Counted from the stretch's first letter, positions 16,262-26,217 are shown. The stretch is DNA of 54,930 bases from a virus (IMGVR_UViG_3300049027_000115:1-54930); one strand, 5' to 3'. Notes: a model not told the origin generated them from the letters alone. Numbers and translations are program-made.

Positions 16262-18288
16262 TGGCGTATTTCCTTCACCATATCGTCGGATTCAAAAATC
16301 CTTTGAATGAAGATCTTTATATTGAGTTATACAAAAAGGACGTAGAGCCAGAAGCAGTGACTCCATTGTTAGCTATCAATTTCAAAATGTCCTATCCGAA
16401 TGGGGGCAAGTTTGATGGTAGTATCTGGGCCAGCGAAATCCAGCTGACTATCATGCTAGATACAACTGATGAGAAAACCTTCGATGACTTCATTGTTACC
16501 TTTGATGATGAATGGAAAGTAATCGCAAAAGATGATGACCAGGCAATCTTTACTGGATTTTTAACTCCCGGTCTTGGTCGCGCCGAGTTCCAGGATAAAC
16601 CATACGATATTACACTTCTGGCGGTTGATGGAATAGGATTGCTGAAAGGGGTTCCGTTGACAAAGCCTGATGGAAGTGTTTTTACCGGCATTAATCTGAT
16701 AAAAGATTATGTATCGGCCATTCTCGCCAAAACAGGGTTAGATCTCGATTGGCGGTTATACAGCAACGTTGTAGAATCATCAATGCAAGATCGTACACAA
16801 GACCCGCTAAAAGATACATTCAATCAGACAGGAATACATTGCCGGACGTTTCTGAAAGATCCTACAGAGTTCTATGATTGTTACACATGCCTTCAGCGAA
16901 TCTTTGGAGAATATTTTACGCTTTATCAGTGGAACGGAAAATGGGTTATACTCAGGATCGGGGAAGTGCAGGACAGCATAGGTATGAAGATATGGTATAC
17001 TGAATACAATAGTGCCGGAACCGTATTGTCTTCAAATCAACAATTGGATAACCCTGGGGCAATAGGCAGAGACAGGCTGATTCATCCGGTCGAAGTAGGG
17101 CAGTTTATCAGCTCGGATTTTGCCATAAAGTCCTGCCGTTATCAATACAACTACAGCCCATGGCCTGAAATCCCTGGTAACAGCACATTCGATCAGGGAA
17201 CAGAATTTAGAAGCGGTACCAACCCCGATGGCACAACGTATAAAGATTTTACCACTCCTAGTTGGACATACGGTGCAAAGTTCACCAGTAACTTACCAAA
17301 TCTAAATCCCACGTCTGATATAGCTTATCGCCGTTCTATATATGATGCCTATAACGTGGAAAAAGAGCGAAGAATTGTATTGGAACATTTGACAAGCGGT
17401 GAAAAAATTCTTCAAGCAGAACCATTCTTTATTAATATCGGAGACAAAATAAATATTGACTTTGATATAATGTATTTGAATGGTGGATCAGGTACTCGTA
17501 ATGCCGTGTATGCCTACATCGTCCAGGACGGAACAGGAACAAAATGGTTTTTGAGGCAGGCATACAGCGGCAGCATTCAGTTAAAACCTTATTGGGAGGC
17601 AAACATTGGAAATTCCATTCAACAGCAAAGTGACAACTTCGCTGAATGGAGCTCGGGGAGATGTGAAGCTCCTCCTTCTCCAGTTGACGGAACCATTTAC
17701 GTTGCAATGGCTTCAAATATATCCGGTAATACGCCTGTTTTTAGGAATTTCCGTATTGAATTTCTGCCTTTTATTGCTGGAGGTTACAAGCAATTGAAAG
17801 GGGACTACGCAGAGACAGCGCAGAATATCAATTTCAAAGATATTATTGAGGCTGAGGTGTTCATTTCCGATAGTCCGAGAAAAGTTTTTCAAGGATCACT
17901 ATACCGTTCCAACCTGCAGGACCTCACAACGCCTACCTGGCACCGCTATGGGAAAGCGGAATTAAGGCATTTTAAGGAGATCGGAGAGATTGCCAGGTAC
18001 AACTTTACATACAGAAGAATGTTTAGCGTGGAGGGTCCATTTGATGGTCTGAAATATACTCCTGTTGATAACGGTCTCGTAATTGAGCCTCTTAGTTTTC
18101 ACCGACACTACACTTTCCCTGATCACCCATTATTAAATGGTAGATACTTCGCGCTTGTTCCGCCATTGAACATTGATTACTCTGAAGGGCGGGCAGAAAT
18201 GAACATTGTAGAAGTTATCCTGGAAGGCGCCGGTGATGGAGATCAGTTGGGCGATACGCATATACCACTTAAATACTTATTCGTGTGA
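16261..18288 (+). CDS. Tail-tip protein, distal tail / baseplate hub-like
   Basis: This 675-aa protein directly follows the tape measure, where the distal tail or hub protein is expected. The first 130 residues are beta-rich (DLYIELYKKDVEP, WASEIQLTIMLD, AIFTGFLTPGLGRAEFQDKP), compatible with a Dit-like ring domain. Then comes a region with FYDCYTCLQRIFGEYFTLYQ and a long beta-rich C-terminus. No named family was recognised with confidence. The stop TGA overlaps the next gene's GTG start. Confidence 0.65.
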   Translation: MAYFLHHIVGFKNPLNEDLYIELYKKDVEPEAVTPLLAINFKMSYPNGGKFDGSIWASEIQLTIMLDTTDEKTFDDFIVTFDDEWKVIAKDDDQAIFTGFLTPGLGRAEFQDKPYDITLLAVDGIGLLKGVPLTKPDGSVFTGINLIKDYVSAILAKTGLDLDWRLYSNVVESSMQDRTQDPLKDTFNQTGIHCRTFLKDPTEFYDCYTCLQRIFGEYFTLYQWNGKWVILRIGEVQDSIGMKIWYTEYNSAGTVLSSNQQLDNPGAIGRDRLIHPVEVGQFISSDFAIKSCRYQYNYSPWPEIPGNSTFDQGTEFRSGTNPDGTTYKDFTTPSWTYGAKFTSNLPNLNPTSDIAYRRSIYDAYNVEKERRIVLEHLTSGEKILQAEPFFINIGDKINIDFDIMYLNGGSGTRNAVYAYIVQDGTGTKWFLRQAYSGSIQLKPYWEANIGNSIQQQSDNFAEWSSGRCEAPPSPVDGTIYVAMASNISGNTPVFRNFRIEFLPFIAGGYKQLKGDYAETAQNINFKDIIEAEVFISDSPRKVFQGSLYRSNLQDLTTPTWHRYGKAELRHFKEIGEIARYNFTYRRMFSVEGPFDGLKYTPVDNGLVIEPLSFHRHYTFPDHPLLNGRYFALVPPLNIDYSEGRAEMNIVEVILEGAGDGDQLGDTHIPLKYLFV

Positions 18289-19670
18289 GCAGCGCAAACG
18301 ACATACAAGGACGCAACTGTATCTTTCAGATGAAAGTGGGTGATGAATATTTAGATGTTATGTGTGCGAAAACATGGAGCATCAATTTCACCACTGACAT
18401 GAAAGAGACAACCACAACACAAAGTGGATTTTGGAAGGAGTATCGTCCTCGAAAAATGTCATACACCGCTTCGTTCAACGGAGTGGTGATGATTATTGCT
18501 CCACAGGATAAACCCACGATCAAAAGTCTATTCCAGAATCAGCTGAATTTTTTGCCGGTCAATTACCGGATCATATTTAAAGACAACAGCGATGAATTAA
18601 TGATCATCACTGGACAACTCTTTGTGACAAGTACTGCTTTTGATGCGAACCCTATTAATCTTCTGAATGGCACTATCCAATTTCAAGGCAACGGCCCTGT
18701 CGAAATTACTGATGAAATTCCTGAATTCATTGATCTGACGGTTTCAATAACAACTCTCGATACAGCGACAGGTAAATTCCGGTTTGTGCTGGTGGATGAA
18801 AACAGTGCTATCATTTTCGACACTGCCACGCTGCCGGAAACTGCTGGTTCGGAAGGATGGATGGTGCCTGATCAAGTTATTACAAAACAAGTACTTTCCG
18901 GAAATTACTATTTCGGTTTCACCACGAACAGTATCAATAGTGATGAGAACGTATTCGACCTGAATACCCCAAGCCCGGGCCCTGTACACATGGAATTTGA
19001 TCACGAGAACCAGGAGTATAATAGTAGTCCGGTATTGCACGACTTTACGGCTGCAAGAACCGCGTCACTGAACATAGGAACTGAATTGCCGCCACCGCCT
19101 TGTGTTCCTGTATTCATCATCGGCATTCCAAGCCTACCTGATGGCCAGGTGAATGTTCCATACAATTATACTTTCGAGATAGATGGAACGGCGCCTATTG
19201 GTCTTACAATTAATGAAAGACCAGCATGGATGAATATTGCAATAATCGGTGATGATGTAGTGTTCTCTGGGACGCCTGATACCGATGGCGTAGGAATAGG
19301 TATTTCAATTACACTATCAAATTGTTCCGGTGCAACGACTGATTTTTCGGATTCCATTGATGTAAGTGCAGCCCCAATTGGCCAGCCCACAATTTTCTGG
19401 GAAATGTACAGATCAGGTAGGTTGATAATTAACAGAAATGGCGTGCGAGTTGTTGACGCAACAACTTTTCCTTCACTCGGAAATTTCGCAGCGCTTGCCG
19501 GTGACGTGATTCAACCTTTGCTGCAGGCACCTGGTCGTGATACGTCAGGTTTGACAATAACTGATAGTGTTGATGGGGTGATATATGTTGATACGGGCAT
19601 GACCCCTTTGGGAACCGCTTTCGTTGCAGCATTAGGACACAACTACACCATTGTAGCTTATGATGTTTAA
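18285..19670 (+). CDS. Tail-tip protein with tube-like N-terminus and Ig-like domain
   Basis: This 461-aa protein starts at a GTG overlapping the previous stop (GTGA). Residues 1-145 resemble TP901-1-type tail tube proteins (CAKTWSINFTTDMKETTTTQ then SGFWKEYRPRKMSYTASFNG). About residues 270-360 look like a bacterial Ig-like/He_PIG domain (SLPDGQVNVPYNYTFEIDG, FSGTPDTDGVGIGISITLS). The rest is a small beta-rich C-terminal module. It may extend or decorate the tail tip and contact cell-surface sugars. Function is inferred from fold-like patterns and position. Confidence 0.6.
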   Translation: MSSANDIQGRNCIFQMKVGDEYLDVMCAKTWSINFTTDMKETTTTQSGFWKEYRPRKMSYTASFNGVVMIIAPQDKPTIKSLFQNQLNFLPVNYRIIFKDNSDELMIITGQLFVTSTAFDANPINLLNGTIQFQGNGPVEITDEIPEFIDLTVSITTLDTATGKFRFVLVDENSAIIFDTATLPETAGSEGWMVPDQVITKQVLSGNYYFGFTTNSINSDENVFDLNTPSPGPVHMEFDHENQEYNSSPVLHDFTAARTASLNIGTELPPPPCVPVFIIGIPSLPDGQVNVPYNYTFEIDGTAPIGLTINERPAWMNIAIIGDDVVFSGTPDTDGVGIGISITLSNCSGATTDFSDSIDVSAAPIGQPTIFWEMYRSGRLIINRNGVRVVDATTFPSLGNFAALAGDVIQPLLQAPGRDTSGLTITDSVDGVIYVDTGMTPLGTAFVAALGHNYTIVAYDV

Positions 19671-19681
19671 AAGGTAAAAAG

Positions 19682-22600
19682 ATGAAAATAAGCACTCAAG
19701 AGAGAGTAGCTTTCCGGGGTAAGTCCTGGCAGCTCCTTCTCTTCTTACTGATCCTTTACGGATCTTCCTTCGCACAGGGTTTCCCTGGCACAGACAGCTT
19801 GCGTAATTACAATACGCGCTACATTACCAACAATCCCAACACTGCCTTTACAAACTTGCGGCTGCACACTTTGTTGCGGGGCGTGATTGACTGGATTGAT
19901 ACTGCCAGGATAAGCGGCGGTGGAGGTGGCGGCTCTTTGGGCATTGATACAATCTACGCGATCAATGATTCCACTATCCGTTACAGGAAGAGTGGAGTAT
20001 TCCGGAATGTTGTCATAAAAGGGGTATATGATAATCGTCGTAAGGTCGATTCCATGTACCAGATAAATGATAGTACGATCGGGTATAAAATCAATGGGGT
20101 TCAGCGAACATTTATTGTAAGAGGATCTCCGGGATGGCAATTAACAGGCAATGCTGACACCGATCCTTCCAACTTTCTCGGCACCACAGATGAGAAGCCG
20201 CTCCGCATTGCTACCAACGGCGTGCAGCGGATCCTGGTGGACAGTGTTACCGGTAAAATAGCGTTCATCCAGGATAGCGATACACTATACCTCATTCCAG
20301 GTAGTGAGAACCTGATATCGGCTTCGCCCGGAACGGATCTTTCTTTAAAAACAGATAATGCATTACTGCGAATTGGAGGTGCGAAGAAGTTCGTAATAGG
20401 AGGCATTGATAACGGCGGCAATCCTGCAACAGATTCCTTCCTTGTTCGTAATCCTGTTGACAGTTTGGTGAAGGCTATGAGTACAGCCTTATTTGCCACA
20501 CAAGCAGCTCTCAATGATAGTGCGACTGCTTTACGAAATGCAATAGCTACAATGCTGGATAGTACGCTAGGAGTAATTTACCAGGCCGTGGGCTTCTCAA
20601 ATCTCAGCGATTTCACTAACAGGGGCGCCACAGCTTCAGTAGTAGGTGCTGACATAAGTTTTTCCGGTGGTGCAAATAACTTCAACCAAACACTGGAATA
20701 TAATATAGGTACGTTACTCGAACAGTGGCACCAATCCGCAGTATTTATCCCGACTGAAAAAACTTCCACATCATACGGATTTGGACTGGGCATACGAAGC
20801 ACCAATTCCAGTGCTGTGAATGTTACAGCAAAATTCGATGCCACTACCGGAAGCAATTCCGGCAAATTACTAATCTATGCAGGTTCCAATATATTGGTAA
20901 AGACAGGTGAAACAGCAATTGCCTTCAGTGCGAATGATTCGCTGGAGCTGCACGTGGAGCGCGCGACAGATTCGATTTACACATGGATATTCAATCGCAC
21001 ACAGAAGGTGAGCAGTCCTAAATTGTCCTACGGATACTCTTTTGCTTCTGATGCAACCGTATTCACACCCAATACTGGCCGGTTCGCTATTTCCAGCTTC
21101 GGTGGCACATTCAAAGTATCAGAGTTGACCATTACATCCAACACGCCAAAGCGTCCAGATGTCCTGATAATTGGAGACAGCAAGACTGCGGGATACTTTG
21201 CCAATTCTCCTTTCGACCGGTGGGCAGTCATGTTCAGGAAATCCTTTCCGAATACTGTAATTCAGGCGGGCAGTGCTGATAAGATCACTGACGCAATGGC
21301 GCGGTTGGATGAGACACTGAGCATTCTTCCCCGGCAGGTACTCTTATCTATTGGCGTGAATGACATCAGAGTGGGCGTAGACAGCAATACAATAAAAAGC
21401 AATTATACCACCTACGTAGCCTCTTTGCAGGCAGGTGGCGCAATGGTGTATCATCTATTGTCTATGAAGGAAGTTTCGCTGAACGCAGATTGGTTCAACA
21501 ACTTTATCATCCGCACCTGGCCGAATGAATACATCGATTCTAAAATTCAGTTCTGTAATGACTGTCTTGCTTTCGACAATATACATCTGAATAATAAAGG
21601 TAACACTGTAGTTGCTGGTGCTGTCATTAGCAGCGGCAAGTTGCAGGGGCAAACGAGTGTTGAAGATAATTCTTTGAACTCGGTATTGGCAAAAGGAAGT
21701 GTCTCAAATATAACGCCTATAATTGGATCCATCTCTCGTTTAGGTGGGACTGCGGCGGGCTCTTTTTCTGATCCAAAATTAATACTGACCAGCTCTACAT
21801 ATCCATCAATTGTTATGGAAACTGGTACGACTAATTTTGGCGGCGGCTCCATTGCATGGAAAACGAACAGAGGCGGTCCGAAAGTTAATCCTTCTCTATT
21901 CGGCGATAGCGTTGCTATGGCAATGGTTGTTCATGCCTACGATAATACCGCACGTACATGGGCGCTTTTTACAGCAACCAATTCGAGTAACCAGGTAACA
22001 GGATTCGCAATCAGACAACCAGATAGTGATTTCATCGGAACGAGATCGAGAGTGACAGCTCAGGCCGGACAGAACTTATATGCAGGATTTGAATTAGCAG
22101 GAACAGTGAATTTCAATGCTACACAAGCTGTCTTTGCTGTCAATGCAGCCACGCAGCCTGTAGACTTCTATAATCTCCCTTCTGTCAGCATTGATACTAC
22201 TACGTATAAGCCATTGGTTCGGCGTTCTGATGGCCGTACTTATACATCATACTGGCCTGTATATGGCGGCGGCGGGGCTGGCACGGTTACAGACTTTACA
22301 TTCACAGATGGAAATGGCTTCGATGGAACCGTATCTACATCAACTTCAACGCCAACATTATCAATTACTACATCTTTGACAACTGGCAGTGTTCCGTTCA
22401 TCGGTGCAGGCGGCGCGTTGTCGGAAGATAATGCAAATCACTTTTGGGATAATTCAAACAAACGTCAATCTATAGGAGCAGGCACGAGCCCATCTGCTCG
22501 ATTGCATATAAACAGCGATGCTCTTGGCGGTACCACTACAGGAACGTCGTTAAACTCCTCCGGTATTTTTTTATCGAGCACCACGGCTGCTACGAATGGT

Positions 22601-23533
22601 GCACAACAAATGAGCCCCGCGATAGTGATGCGAGGAAATGGGTATGGTACCACGGGATCTGCAAGCCAGACAGTGGATTGGAAAATGCAGGTATTACCCA
22701 TCCAGGGAACTACTCCTTCTGCTCAGCTAGTTTTTTCACCGAGCATTAATGGAGCAACTTATACTTCGCCTATTAATTTTACTTCGGGTGGCATGATCAA
22801 TGCTGGTACTCTGGTGACCACTGGCGCTATCGTTACCGGATCAGCATCCTTCCTTGGATGGCAGGGAAGATCGACCATGTATTCACCTGCTAATGGCAAT
22901 ATTCGTCTTACTAACCAGGCCGGTACTGATTTCGGCTTATTGATTTTTGGAGATGCTACTTCTTCTTTTCCAGCGCTTCAACGTAGTGGTTCGGGGTTGA
23001 TTTTACGTCTCGGTGATAATAGCGCCGATGCGCCACTTACCGCTTCAGGCCTTACACTTTCCGGCCTAACGGGAACTGGTACGCGCCTTTCTACCACTTC
23101 CTCGACCGGCGTGTCCGGTGCCATTACCAACGGATCTGATGGACAAGTGATGACAATGGTAAGCGGATCCCCGGCATGGACCAATAAAGATTTCGAAAGC
23201 GGGACGTATACACCGACCGTGTCCGGATTAACCAACGTTACTTCAAACACTCCTCAAAATGCTACCTGGATGCGTGTCGGAAATACTGTAACAGTTGCCG
23301 GCGCTATAGATATTGGTACGGCATCCATTGGTACCGTTTTCAGTTTATTTCTATCCCTTCCAATCGCTTCGAATTTTACTGGTTACGATGGCGGCGGAAC
23401 TGGGGGTTATGCGTTAGGGACGAATTGCTATACCCTGACCACGAATGTCGCCAACGATGTAATGCAATTGCAAGGTACATCCGAAAACACCGGGATGACT
23501 ATCACGTATCATTTCACATACACCATCAAATAA
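19682..23533 (+). CDS. Tail fiber with signal peptide and SGNH esterase domain
   Basis: This 1283-aa protein has an N-terminal hydrophobic segment LLLFLLILYGSSFAQGFPG, which looks like a cleavable signal peptide with a Bacteroidota-style SFAQ site, after a 16-residue polar start. An SGNH/GDSL hydrolase lies at about 490-650: IIGDSKTAG (Ser block), LSIGVNDIR (Asn block), FDNIHLNNKG (Asp-x-x-His block). The long Gly/Ser/Thr-rich middle is repetitive beta structure. The C-terminal GTYTPTVSGL...WMRVGNTVTVAGAI domain resembles fiber tips of Bacteroidota phages. It likely binds and deacetylates host surface glycan. Confidence 0.85.
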   Translation: MKISTQERVAFRGKSWQLLLFLLILYGSSFAQGFPGTDSLRNYNTRYITNNPNTAFTNLRLHTLLRGVIDWIDTARISGGGGGGSLGIDTIYAINDSTIRYRKSGVFRNVVIKGVYDNRRKVDSMYQINDSTIGYKINGVQRTFIVRGSPGWQLTGNADTDPSNFLGTTDEKPLRIATNGVQRILVDSVTGKIAFIQDSDTLYLIPGSENLISASPGTDLSLKTDNALLRIGGAKKFVIGGIDNGGNPATDSFLVRNPVDSLVKAMSTALFATQAALNDSATALRNAIATMLDSTLGVIYQAVGFSNLSDFTNRGATASVVGADISFSGGANNFNQTLEYNIGTLLEQWHQSAVFIPTEKTSTSYGFGLGIRSTNSSAVNVTAKFDATTGSNSGKLLIYAGSNILVKTGETAIAFSANDSLELHVERATDSIYTWIFNRTQKVSSPKLSYGYSFASDATVFTPNTGRFAISSFGGTFKVSELTITSNTPKRPDVLIIGDSKTAGYFANSPFDRWAVMFRKSFPNTVIQAGSADKITDAMARLDETLSILPRQVLLSIGVNDIRVGVDSNTIKSNYTTYVASLQAGGAMVYHLLSMKEVSLNADWFNNFIIRTWPNEYIDSKIQFCNDCLAFDNIHLNNKGNTVVAGAVISSGKLQGQTSVEDNSLNSVLAKGSVSNITPIIGSISRLGGTAAGSFSDPKLILTSSTYPSIVMETGTTNFGGGSIAWKTNRGGPKVNPSLFGDSVAMAMVVHAYDNTARTWALFTATNSSNQVTGFAIRQPDSDFIGTRSRVTAQAGQNLYAGFELAGTVNFNATQAVFAVNAATQPVDFYNLPSVSIDTTTYKPLVRRSDGRTYTSYWPVYGGGGAGTVTDFTFTDGNGFDGTVSTSTSTPTLSITTSLTTGSVPFIGAGGALSEDNANHFWDNSNKRQSIGAGTSPSARLHINSDALGGTTTGTSLNSSGIFLSSTTAATNGAQQMSPAIVMRGNGYGTTGSASQTVDWKMQVLPIQGTTPSAQLVFSPSINGATYTSPINFTSGGMINAGTLVTTGAIVTGSASFLGWQGRSTMYSPANGNIRLTNQAGTDFGLLIFGDATSSFPALQRSGSGLILRLGDNSADAPLTASGLTLSGLTGTGTRLSTTSSTGVSGAITNGSDGQVMTMVSGSPAWTNKDFESGTYTPTVSGLTNVTSNTPQNATWMRVGNTVTVAGAIDIGTASIGTVFSLFLSLPIASNFTGYDGGGTGGYALGTNCYTLTTNVANDVMQLQGTSENTGMTITYHFTYTIK

Positions 23534-23541
23534 TTACAAAC

Positions 23542-24375
23542 ATGACTACCACGACACGTCTCGATATACCATTTAGCTCCGGCAGAGCTGTTCCAACGGT
23601 TTTTCATAAATCATCCAACGCGCCGGCAGATGCACCACTCATCATCTTCGGCCCTGGTAGCGGTGAAAACCTAAGCAGAGGCCCAGTGACTGCTACTACT
23701 CTCACGGAACGATACAATAACCTCGTGAGTTATGGCCATCATAAAACTCTTGCCGCGAATGCAGACAAGATGGGTTTCCATGTGCTGATACCGTTGTTTG
23801 TACAGGAGTGGAACAACTGGGTTCCTGCGTGGACCGGTGGTACTTACATCGAAAATATTATTGATTGGGCTGTTAAAAATCTTCCCATCGATCCAACACG
23901 CATCATCCTGATGGGATATTCCGAAGGTGGCTGCATGGTGCTGGATGCGTTGACCAGGAACGAGAGATTAACTGCAAAGATCGCTGGCGGAGTAGTTCTT
24001 TCGGGTGGAGGTGTAAGTAATCCTACATGGAAATTGATCGCAGACTTTCATATTCCAGTTTGGTTTTACCACGCGAAAGATGATACTAGTCCGGCACCAT
24101 ACTCCATGAGTGTATCGAATGTTGAATCCATCCGAAAGACCAGCGCTGATCCGGCTCCTGTTTTTCACCAGATCCCCAGTGGTGGACATAATGCTGGACC
24201 TACGGTTGGCCTCACGGACTTGGCCATGTACAATGCGGCGTTAACGTGGAAGGCCGGAAGTGTACCAGGCACCGGTAACCCAGAAGAACCGGAAGAGCCT
24301 GCAAAAACGATTGTCGCCAAGTTGGAGATCACACTGTTCAGCGACGGTACAACCGAGACAAAGAAACTTCAATAA
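23542..24375 (+). CDS. Alpha/beta-hydrolase (esterase-like) in the tail module
   Basis: This 277-aa protein has the nucleophile elbow GYSEGG at about residue 127, an Asp in HAKDDTS near 178 and a His in SGGHNAG near 213, in catalytic-triad order. The fold resembles phospholipase/carboxylesterase or dienelactone hydrolase families. A proline/glutamate linker (PEEPEEPAK) leads to a short C-terminal module LEITLFSDGTTETKKL that may attach it to the virion. No signal peptide. The first ATG after the fiber stop (23542) is chosen; an upstream in-frame start would lie inside the fiber gene. Confidence 0.75.
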   Translation: MTTTTRLDIPFSSGRAVPTVFHKSSNAPADAPLIIFGPGSGENLSRGPVTATTLTERYNNLVSYGHHKTLAANADKMGFHVLIPLFVQEWNNWVPAWTGGTYIENIIDWAVKNLPIDPTRIILMGYSEGGCMVLDALTRNERLTAKIAGGVVLSGGGVSNPTWKLIADFHIPVWFYHAKDDTSPAPYSMSVSNVESIRKTSADPAPVFHQIPSGGHNAGPTVGLTDLAMYNAALTWKAGSVPGTGNPEEPEEPAKTIVAKLEITLFSDGTTETKKLQ

Positions 24376-24395
24376 CCCATTTCGTATATCCGCCC

Positions 24396-24659
24396 ATGGT
24401 ACAGAAAAATGATACAGTCAACAAAGTAAAAGCAACTGCTTTCAACTGGGTTTCGATGACCCTTATTAGCATCGTCGGTTGGCTTGTAATGGACATGCAT
24501 GCAGATTTAAAAAGTGTCCTACAGGTGATCCCAGTAATGCGATTGGAAATAGACTATTTGAAAGACAACAGGCTTGTTGACCGGCTGAAGATGCACCAGC
24601 TTCTACCAAAGGGCAAGCATGAGGATGAAATAAACTACGATTCATTAACACAAAAATAA
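24396..24659 (+). CDS. Small membrane protein, lysis-region
   Basis: This 87-aa protein has one predicted membrane segment (WVSMTLISIVGWLVMDMH, about 20-38) followed by a charged, helical tail. The size and position before the holin-like gene fit a holin accessory or XhlA-like protein. No specific family was recognised. The next gene begins 6 bp after its stop. Confidence 0.55.
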   Translation: MVQKNDTVNKVKATAFNWVSMTLISIVGWLVMDMHADLKSVLQVIPVMRLEIDYLKDNRLVDRLKMHQLLPKGKHEDEINYDSLTQK

Positions 24660-24665
24660 AAAGTG

Positions 24666-24962
24666 ATGGAAACAACTACGACCTCGAAACAGTACACCCT
24701 CAATGTCAAGGATGCCCTCAGGGGCCTTCTCATGGCTGTTCTTGGTGCAGTCCTTACAGCCTTATATCCGGTTGTATCTGATGGTTCATTCGATTTCAAC
24801 TGGAAATCAATTGCTGCAGGCGCAGTAACTACCGCCATTGCCTACCTGCTCAAAAACTTTTTCACTCCAACAGAAGTAGTGGTGACCAAAGTGCCAGAAG
24901 AGAAAGTGAAGCAGGTTCAGAAAGGGACCGCTGATGTGGTGATTCAATCGAACAGGAAATAA
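24666..24962 (+). CDS. Holin-like membrane protein
   Basis: This 98-aa protein has two hydrophobic segments (ALRGLLMAVLGAVLTALYPV and SIAAGAVTTAIAYLLKNFF) joined by a short polar loop, and a charged C-terminus. This is the usual layout of small holins that open the inner membrane for the endolysin. A GTG at 24663 is also possible, but the ATG at 24666 is preferred. It lies two genes before the endolysin. Confidence 0.65.
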   Translation: METTTTSKQYTLNVKDALRGLLMAVLGAVLTALYPVVSDGSFDFNWKSIAAGAVTTAIAYLLKNFFTPTEVVVTKVPEEKVKQVQKGTADVVIQSNRK

Positions 24963-24989
24963 CATTCATAACCTACAAATACAACAACC

Positions 24990-25451
24990 ATGAGTTTAGG
25001 AAAATTCTTACGCAAGCTGTGGCTTGGTATAGCAAACCTCTTTAAGAAGATTGACAAAGAGGTGAAGGAAATTGTTCCGATCGCTATCGGCATTATCGAG
25101 AACATTAAAAAAATCACTGACACACATATAGGAGATGTGATCACTGCTATCATCCCCGGCAACCTGGATGATAAGATCCATGACCAGTTGAAAGAGTTTC
25201 TGCCGAAAGCAATATTGAATCTTACGCTGATCGGTGATATCGCGGCTATCGAGGATCCGAATGAAAAGCTGAAAGCGATCCTTGCGAAAATTAATGTGAG
25301 CCCGGATGATACCAAGAAAGTTTTCTACCACGGGCTTGCATCACTTGTACTGGAACGCCTGGCCGACGGCAAATTTGACTGGTCCGATGCCACGGCCGTC
25401 GCAGAGTACTATTACCAGCACATCCTTAATGAGGAAGAAAAGGAGGATTGA
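24990..25451 (+). CDS. Hypothetical protein of the lysis module
   Basis: This 153-aa protein has an amphipathic helical N-terminus (FLRKLWLGIANLFKKIDKEV) and a C-terminal globular helical part (GLASLVLERLADGKFDWSDA). No catalytic motif is seen. Its position between holin-like and endolysin genes is constant enough to suspect a role in lysis or host-membrane contact, but this is inference. The end of the gene provides a strong Shine-Dalgarno (AAGGAGG) for the endolysin. Confidence 0.55.
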   Translation: MSLGKFLRKLWLGIANLFKKIDKEVKEIVPIAIGIIENIKKITDTHIGDVITAIIPGNLDDKIHDQLKEFLPKAILNLTLIGDIAAIEDPNEKLKAILAKINVSPDDTKKVFYHGLASLVLERLADGKFDWSDATAVAEYYYQHILNEEEKED

Positions 25452-25454
25452 TCT

Positions 25455-26090
25455 ATGCTGATTACAGAAGAACAACTCAAAAATATTGCGACCCGCATGC
25501 CGGATCCGTTGGTAACAGAGATCACCGGGCTCATCAATTTGATTTGCCCTGACTTCGGCATGAACAGAGATGTGCTTCAGGAATTCTTACCAAACGTCCT
25601 GCACGAATCGGATGAATTCACCAGGCTGGAAGAGAACCTGAACTACTCTGCCAAACGGCTTACAGAGGTGTGGCCCAGTCGGTTCCCGAATATCGCAGCC
25701 GCCCAGCCCTACGCCAACAACCCGCGCGGTCTGGCTAATAAAGTGTATGGCGGCCGAATGGGCAACGAGCAGCGCAATGATGGCTGGGACTTCCGTGGAG
25801 GGGGTGCCATTCAACTTACTGGCCGCGGCATGTACTCTGCGTTCGCAAGATTCATGCTGGATCGCTTCGGGATGAAGAGGACAGCGCAGGAGTGGGCAGA
25901 GCTGATCCGGACAAACCAGAAGTGGAGCATGTATGCCGCATGCTGGTTCTTCTCTGTCGCCAAAGACCTGAATGGCCTGGCAGTGAACGATGAGATGAAA
26001 GTGATAGTAAAGAGGATCAATGGGGGCTTTAACGGGCTCGATGATCGCATGAAGTACTATGTACTGTGCAAGAAACATCTTCCTGAATAA
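25455..26090 (+). CDS. GH19-type endolysin (lysozyme/chitinase fold)
   Basis: This 211-aa enzyme would degrade peptidoglycan at lysis. The family pattern is clear. VLHESDEFTRLEENLNYSAK holds the catalytic Glu residues (about 51 and 59), followed by EVWPSRF, LANKVYGGRMGNEQRNDGW, FRGGGAIQLTGRGMY, and the late VKRINGGFNGLDDRM. A Shine-Dalgarno AAGGAGG lies 8 bp before the ATG. It is the last gene of the late operon and is followed by a strong terminator. Confidence 0.9.
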   Translation: MLITEEQLKNIATRMPDPLVTEITGLINLICPDFGMNRDVLQEFLPNVLHESDEFTRLEENLNYSAKRLTEVWPSRFPNIAAAQPYANNPRGLANKVYGGRMGNEQRNDGWDFRGGGAIQLTGRGMYSAFARFMLDRFGMKRTAQEWAELIRTNQKWSMYAACWFFSVAKDLNGLAVNDEMKVIVKRINGGFNGLDDRMKYYVLCKKHLPE

Positions 26091-26217
26091 CTATACTTAC
26101 GGTTGCGCCGAAAGCGCATCTATCAGCTCTGGTTTCTACCGGGGCTTTTCGTTTACGGTTTCCCGTAAAATACTCCTGCAGGAATCAACGACCTTTACAT
26201 CTCAGATGTATCATTTA

